This document shows positions 58,722 through 64,000 of a DNA stretch of 64,000 nt, one piece after another. The translations under genes and the position numbers were made by a program. The stretch is from positions 17,779,971-17,843,970 of the forward strand of contig NC_003070.9 in NCBI RefSeq assembly GCF_000001735.4, written 5' to 3'. This DNA is from Arabidopsis thaliana (lineage: Eukaryota > Streptophyta > Magnoliopsida > Brassicales > Brassicaceae). Position 1 is the first letter of the stretch; every line of letters starts with the position of its first letter. The notes beneath the pieces are model-generated. The model searched no databases. It was given only the letters and a program-made list of their open reading frames with translations, and was not told where the DNA came from.

Positions 58722-60600
58722 CATATGTGGGACAAATTTCAATATTTGTTATTGTAAGCTTTCAAGCTAACCACTTTGGACCTCAATTACTCATTCATAA
58801 TAACTTCAATTTTTACATATAACTACACTATGTTATAGTGCTCATTACAAGGAATCCAAAGACTCCATAATCCGGTCATTCCAGTGACGGACATTACCGA
58901 AAAAGTCGCCGGAAAGTTGGCTGAGCCACATATGTAAAATTGAGTTCCAACAAACTTAACTATTGTATATCCTTCATCATTGTTTTGCCATGAGAAATAC
59001 AAACAAAGTTTATCCACATAAATTCAAGATATAAGATAACATAAAGTTAAAAGATGGACCATGCTTTGTTAAAGGTTTAAAATGAATAGGCTAAACAATT
59101 CATAAACATTGGTTAATATAACTTGGTTCATGACTTAGTTCGAAAATTAAATTATTTTAAAGTTAAAAAATCTTCATGCTATTCAGATTTTAACGAACAA
59201 ACTTACACAAGAAAAAACTTCTACGTACTTAATTATTGTGATCTAATGGTAACAATTATTTTTGAAAAAAGAAAGACATATTAAATATTTTTACTATGAT
59301 TTCTAATTATGCTTGTCTAGCACAAATAATTTTAACAGAAGTAATCTAAGGTTTTTGAAATATAATAATGGATGGAAAATATTTACATATATCACAATAT
59401 AAAAACAAATTCAACATTTGTAGAAAGTTAAACATATACAAACACATCAAATAAAAAGATTAACTATACGGTATATTGTTTTGTAAAAATAAGATATTAA
59501 ATTATTTGTTAGTGTCTGCATATATAAAATAACAAAATAAAAATAATTAAACACGAGCAAAGGTAAAATGCAAAATCCGAAAAACCTTTTAAATTCTTAC
59601 CATAAACATATATATTAAAACAAAATTAATTTACAAAAATTACTTGCAGTGTAAACTACTTGTTAAATTCAACTCTTACATGTTAAATTCAGCTCATTTA
59701 TATTGTTTTCTAAAAAACCACTTAATGTCAACCAACTTTTTTAAAAAAAAAATATGTATTTTTTTTTTCTTTCTGAAATTTGTTATCATTATCAAAACAA
59801 TTGTGTATAACATTTGTTTTAATTAAATTTGTTGTATTTTTTAAATGATTTTTTTTGCTAAAAATGAAAATTGAAAAAAACTGATGTGGCATGCTGATGA
59901 ATTGATGTGGCAAGCTGGAGAGTTGTATTAATCAAAATATTTTCAGTGGATGATTTTAATAAGGTGTAGTTCACAAAAAAAAAAAAAAAAAAAAGATGTC
60001 AACCTGAGAACAACCCAGAATGTTGAGGTGTCAAGTCTAGAGAGATTCTTAGTGTTATTATTGTATTGATTCTTTTCGTGTAATCATTCTAATTAAATAT
60101 ATTATTTGATGCTAAAACATTTGATTGCTTATTGTTGGACAACAATTTCATCGAATGCATACGAATTTTCAGTATAGCAATGTTCTCACATGTAAATCAA
60201 TTTTTAACATATTGTATTGCCATTATTGCAGACAAATTATCATCTTCTCAGTTGAATACATACGATTAATAGAGAGTTATACAATTTGCAGGCTGGTAAT
60301 TGTGGTTTGCTTTTGGTGAATTTTATCCAATATGGAGTGTACAAAATGACTTCAAGAACATTAAATTTTTTGAGATTCCTAACAGCGGGAAGTCAAAGTT
60401 TAATCCTAGCATCCTATGGGTTCTAACAATGGGTAACAAGAAATGAAAATATGTTACCCATATAAAAATTGTTTGGTTTTTCAAAAATAAAAATGCATCT
60501 TTAGTTTTGTGTGAGCCGAACAAAATTCTATCTCTTTACAACAAGATTGTTTTACTTATTTGTGGCCAACAACTTTTTTCAAGTTTACCAAATCCATTTT
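58722..60600. other. AT-rich intergenic DNA, no gene seen
   Basis: A 64-codon minus-strand frame at 58823-59017 (IVKFVGTQFYICGSANF) has a faint cupredoxin-like look but lacks the copper ligands, so it is not called. TGATGTGGCAxGCTG occurs twice at 59882-59920. A 22-base poly-A stands at about 59975. There is no supported gene. Confidence 0.4.
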
Positions 60601-60836
60601 AGACCATCTCCATCAGAAAATCACTTTAAAAAATAATATAAATTTTATTATTATTTTACTGTTCAAATTTTTAATTATTATTTAAATCAATCAGAACAAA
60701 GTAAAGGTAGAAATGAGTTTCTCAAAGTTTCTCAGATGAAAAACGTTTCTGTTCTCTCTCCTCCTTTTTCTCATTTTTTATTCTGGTTTAATAGAAAGTC
60801 TCTCCTCTAGAGACTCCCAATGGAAATGTTCTTAGC
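60599..60836. mobile_element. Small MITE-like element
   Basis: The left end TTAGACCATCTCCATCAGA and the right end, reverse complement CTAAGAACATTTCCATTGGGAG, form imperfect inverted repeats around an AT-rich core with CTCTC tracts. GAxCATCTCCAATGG is a frequent terminus of short plant MITEs. Class not determined. Confidence 0.4.
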
Positions 60837-61630
60837 TGCATTGACTTAATGAGACTACAGAATGAGAAACGTATTTAACAGTTGAATATGGTGCAATGGT
60901 TGTTTTAATAAATGTTGTAAAGGATGTGGCAAATTTAGTGTTGTAATTTATCAATACCGTGAATTTGGTTGGGTGAGATTGTCTTTGTCTTGTGTTGTCT
61001 TTTCGGTCACTAAAATTTTTGACTTTTTTTTTCATCCCAATAATTTTTGAACTCAGTTAAGTTATAATAAAGTTTTTTATATACATAAATAATTTACACC
61101 AAAATTCACCATTTTTCTTATTTTATAAATAGACATTTGTTTCATTTGATTTGGATATAGAAAAAATTTCGCATTTTCTTACCGTAATAGTTATTATAAA
61201 AACCATTCTAGTATATGAAAGTAAATTGAATGTTGAATGATGATGTGTAGGGTGTTGTAATTTTAAACCAATGTAAATAGTCTTATGTGCATAGTTTAGG
61301 CTATAATAAAGTTCTAATCTCTCCACCCCGGTTTAGAGGGAGTGCTGACAGTGCTAGAGCACTAGGTCCACCTGTTTTTTCCATTTTTTCTATAGGTTTT
61401 AAAGTCCTAATTTTTTATATTTTTGTAAATAAAGTCCTAAAGTTTTAAAAGTGCAAATAAAGCATTAAGTTTTCAGGAAAAATAATTGGGCACTAGGTCC
61501 AACATAAACTTGAGCCCTCAAATGTATGAGTAAGCAAATGTTATGTCAACAAAAAGAAAACAAAGTTAAATGTTGTGTCCCACGTAATACTAATGTTAAA
61601 ATGTGTCTAAATATGTTCCTCCAATGAAAT
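60831..61630 (+). pseudogene. Decayed copy of non-coding parts of the CHUP1-like gene
   Basis: Three segments match the CHUP1-like gene in the same order and orientation. 60836-60870 (GCATTGACTTAATGAGACTACAGAATGA) resembles intron 1 at 55787-55820. 61284-61322 (GCATAGTTTAGGCTATAATAAAGTTCTAATCTCTC) resembles intron 1 at 55845-55882. 61568-61630 (TGTTGTGTCCCACGTAATACTAATGTTAAAATG) resembles the 3' flank at 57669-57730. The exons between are absent or unrecognisable, and unrelated sequence is interspersed. This reads as the remnant of a local duplication reduced by deletions. Confidence 0.5.
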
Positions 61631-61639
61631 AAAAGCTAT

Positions 61640-62342
61640 ATACATTTTTTTAGGACCAATTAAACTACAACAGCTTGTCGTCTACAACCTATGGAGGTAG
61701 AGAAACAATGTCCTTCACAATTCTCTTCGGGTTTCCGTCTCAGTGGTCTTTCGTATGATTGATCGTGAGTTGCTAACGTCATTTCGTCGAGAAGGCACAA
61801 GAATCGTTGGCGGGAGCTTATGGTGCTTTGGATCCGTTAGCTCTTCCCAAACCTTTTCAAGCTCTATTGTAATCTTATTTTTATTTCATTTTGTCTTGGT
61901 TGCTCTTCTTTGGTTTTCTCTTTGTATTACCTAAACTCATTTTATATGATATTTACAAGTTTAGCAAAAAAAACAAACTATATACTTAAATACAGAAATC
62001 ATACACATTTTAGAATCATATACTCTTTTCTCCAATTTACCGATTCCATGGGTATGTGATAGCTCCACTCTATCTAGTTATTTCTCGAATTTTGGGCTTA
62101 GTCTCATAAGCATCTTATCTTCTTTATTTACACAAATTCGTGAGGCCCAAAGCTCTGTATTCAAAAGAGAATTAAATATTATTTTATTGTTTCATGAGAT
62201 ATTATCACATAAAGTGAAGCGTGATCCACTCTACTTTTATCGGTTACCATCCCAACAATACCAAACCCAACAATTAAGTCACTTTAATTAAGCATTTTAG
62301 ACTGTTCTTTATCCTATCAAAATATTAATTCTATTTTTTAAA
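61640..62342. other. Possible LINE 3' remnant and intergenic DNA
   Basis: 61740-61970 has ordinary composition and ends in TTTACAAGTTTAGCAAAAAAAAC, like the 3' end of an Arabidopsis non-LTR element inserted in + orientation. No reverse-transcriptase motif is left. The rest is AT-rich with no gene. Confidence 0.35.
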
Positions 62343-62344
62343 GA

Positions 62345-64000
62345 GGAAAAATGTCATTAAAATCCCGAACTTTGCTAAAACATTGATTTAAATCCCAAAC
62401 TTTAGTTAAACGAAAAAAACATCGAACTTTTGTTGTCTTTTCTAATAAATCTTAAACTTGTGTTGACCGCGCCATTTTAGTCTTGCCGTTATCTGGGTTA
62501 ACAGACTTAATTGACAGGGTTAATTAGGCGTTAACAGAGACTTAATTTGCAAACGACACAGTTTCGTTTTTAGTAAACGACGTCGTTTTATCAAAAAGAC
62601 TGAACTTCCCCAATTCGATTTGAAAAATCACGAGCCTTAAAAAACAAAAATTCTCAATTCTCTTTTGTCGATCGAGGAAGGAAAATTCGAAACTGTAATG
62701 ATGAGAAAGAAGCTGCCTGCTGATGTCGACCCGCCTCCTCCTGTTGTTGAGCCGCCTCATGTTGTTGTCGAGCCTCCGTCTGCTTCTATCGAGCCTCCGT
62801 CTGCTTCCATAGAGCCTCCGTCTGTTGCTATTGAGCCTCCGTCTGTTGCTGAGCTACGACGTGCTTCTGTCGAGGCTCCTGCTATTCACGAGCCTTCTAC
62901 TAGGCCGTCTCATTCTGTCGTTGACAATAGGAGAAGAAAAAAATCGAAACAGAATGGTAACAGGTTAGATGGTGACAATAGAAGGAAAAAATCGAAATCC
63001 AAACAAAATGGTAACGAATCAGATGGTGAGGGCTTGAGTGAAAATGACTGTAATGTTACCGGTGATGATGATTTCGATGAAGTTCACTATGCTGACGAAG
63101 AAGATGGTAATCGGTTAGGTGTTACTGAAGAAAATTGTGAAGACTTTGAAGCACACTCTGGACCAGCAGCTAGAGATGATGGAGATGTGAGTGATGCGGA
63201 CAGTGGAGACGATATTTAACTTATGTCCAATTACTTTGCAGGGTTTAGTTAAAGCTATACACAACCGGATTCCAGCAGCTGAACATCGTCAATGTGCTAA
63301 GCACATAATGGACAACTGGAAGAGAAACAGTCACGACATGGAACTCCAGCGTCTGTTCTGGAAGATTGCAAGGAGCTACACCATTGGAGAATATACAGCT
63401 AATCTGGAGGAATTAAAGACTTACAATCCAGGTGCAGCTGCTTCTCTAATGAACACTAAACCAATGGAATGGTCTAGAGCATTTTTCAGAATTGGAAGCT
63501 GCTGCAATGATAACTTGAATAATCTCAGTGAATCCTTCAACCGGACAATCCGACAAGCAAGAAGAAAACCTCTACTGGATATGTTGGAGGATATAAGGTC
63601 TCAGTGTATGGTACGCAATGAGAAGAGGTACATTATTGCTGGAAGGTGGAAAAGCAGATTCACAAAGAGGGCACATGAGGAGATAGAGAAGATGATTGCG
63701 GGGTCTCAATTTTGTGAAAGAAGCATGGCAAGGCATAATAAGCATGAGATATCACATTTTGGTAGAAAATATTCTGTGGATATGAATGACAATACATGTG
63801 GTTGCAGGAAGTGGCAAATGACAGGTATACCTTGTGTTCATGCAGCCTCTGTTATAATTGGGAAAAAAACAGAAAGTAGAAGACTATGTGAGTGACTGGT
63901 ACACGACGAGGATGTGGCAGCTAACTTACAATGATGGTATTGCGCCGGTCCAAGGGCAGTTGTTGTGGCCTAGAGTGAATAGGTTAGGTGTCTTGCCACC
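62345..64000 (+). mobile_element. MuDR-type Mutator-like element, left part (continues past the window)
   Basis: The left end at about 62345 (GGAAAAATGTCATTAAAATCCC) resembles the termini of the element at 32296-33912 (GGGAAAAATGTTATTTAATACC). It is followed by about 300 bases in inverted-repeat-like style (GTTGACCGCGCC, GTTAATTAGGCGTTAACAG). An AAACGACGTCGTTTT palindrome (62575-62589) precedes the coding region, as in the first element. A broken transposase gene follows. The right end is beyond the window, so the target duplication cannot be checked. Confidence 0.7.
62665..64000 (+). pseudogene. MuDR-family transposase, internally deleted and frameshifted
   Basis: The first frame (62665-63219; first ATG with good context 62698-62700) encodes a Pro-rich repeat (EPPSASIEPPSVAIEPPSV), basic RRRKKSKQNGN motifs and an acidic end (DSGDDI). 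It then stops. A second frame (63191-63895) resumes at GLVKAIHNRIPAAEHRQCAKHI, the segment that surrounds the second catalytic Asp of the DDE domain, and includes the SWIM zinc finger CGCRKWQMTGIPCVHAASVI (about 63797-63860). About 300 residues, the DNA-binding region and first catalytic Asp, are missing between the two. A further frameshift in the A7 run at about 63862 moves the expected KVEDYVSDWY segment into another frame. The gene cannot make an active transposase. Confidence 0.85.

Noticed and set aside
58823-59017. Frame with a faint cupredoxin-like FYICGSANF segment
   Set aside because: No His/Met copper ligands, no signal peptide and no neighbouring exons.

Overview
The window is nuclear DNA of a small-genome flowering plant, almost certainly Arabidopsis thaliana. 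Genes are compact with short AT-rich introns, GT-AG splice sites and MADS-box, F-box, CIPK and PPR-related content. The 21-nt miR161.1 and miR161.2 sequences are both present on the + strand at about 45.76 kb. Gene order matches, from memory and not from a search, the chromosome 1 interval around At1g48130 to At1g48280. I rebuilt every multi-exon gene by hand from splice sites and reading frame; most rebuilt proteins have the length I recall for the family or locus.

Layout. 0.6-4.0 kb: seed 1-Cys peroxiredoxin PER1 (+) and dolichol-phosphate-mannose synthase subunit DPMS3 (+). 4.5-5.0 kb: a decayed reading frame (-). 5.4-6.4 kb: single-exon type I MADS-box gene (+). 6.8-12.1 kb: SRP19 (-), divergent from a five-exon proteasome-assembly-chaperone-like gene (+), then tRNA adenosine deaminase TAD2 (+). 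12.5-13.7 kb: papain-fold protein without catalytic residues (-). 14.7-15.6 kb: F-box/kelch pseudogene (-). 16.4 kb: tiny two-finger CCCH protein (+). 17.1-18.3 kb: small unknown protein (-). 19.6-24.9 kb: tandem pair of Pti1-like kinases (+), the second with an altered activation segment. 26.3-28.6 kb: nucleotide-sugar/triose-phosphate-type transporter (+), convergent with the Qb-SNARE NPSN12 (-, 29.3-31.7 kb). 32.3-33.9 kb: young Mutator-like element with 181-bp terminal inverted repeats and a 10-bp target duplication. 34.3-37.3 kb: kinase CIPK17 (-). 37.3-45.5 kb: gene-poor, AT-rich repeats and MITE-like elements. 45.6-45.9 kb: MIR161 (+). 46.6-48.1 kb: F-box pseudogene (-). 48.3-50.2 kb: seven-helix receptor GCR1 (-). 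50.3-55.2 kb: intergenic DNA and a likely long leader intron. 55.2-57.6 kb: CHUP1-like coiled-coil/proline-rich protein (+). 57.9-58.7 kb: solo LTR. 60.6-61.7 kb: relics including what looks like a decayed copy of non-coding parts of the CHUP1-like gene. 62.3 kb to the window end: internally deleted, frameshifted MuDR-type element.

The genes are mostly unrelated housekeeping and signalling functions (redox, ER glycosylation, SRP targeting, proteasome assembly, tRNA editing, membrane fusion, Ca2+-CBL signalling, GPCR-like signalling), as is usual in plants; there is no operon logic. The themes most worth a second look are gene decay and innovation: the dead-protease protein, the unequal kinase pair, a miRNA hairpin made from inverted PPR fragments, and two Mutator-like elements that share terminal sequence.
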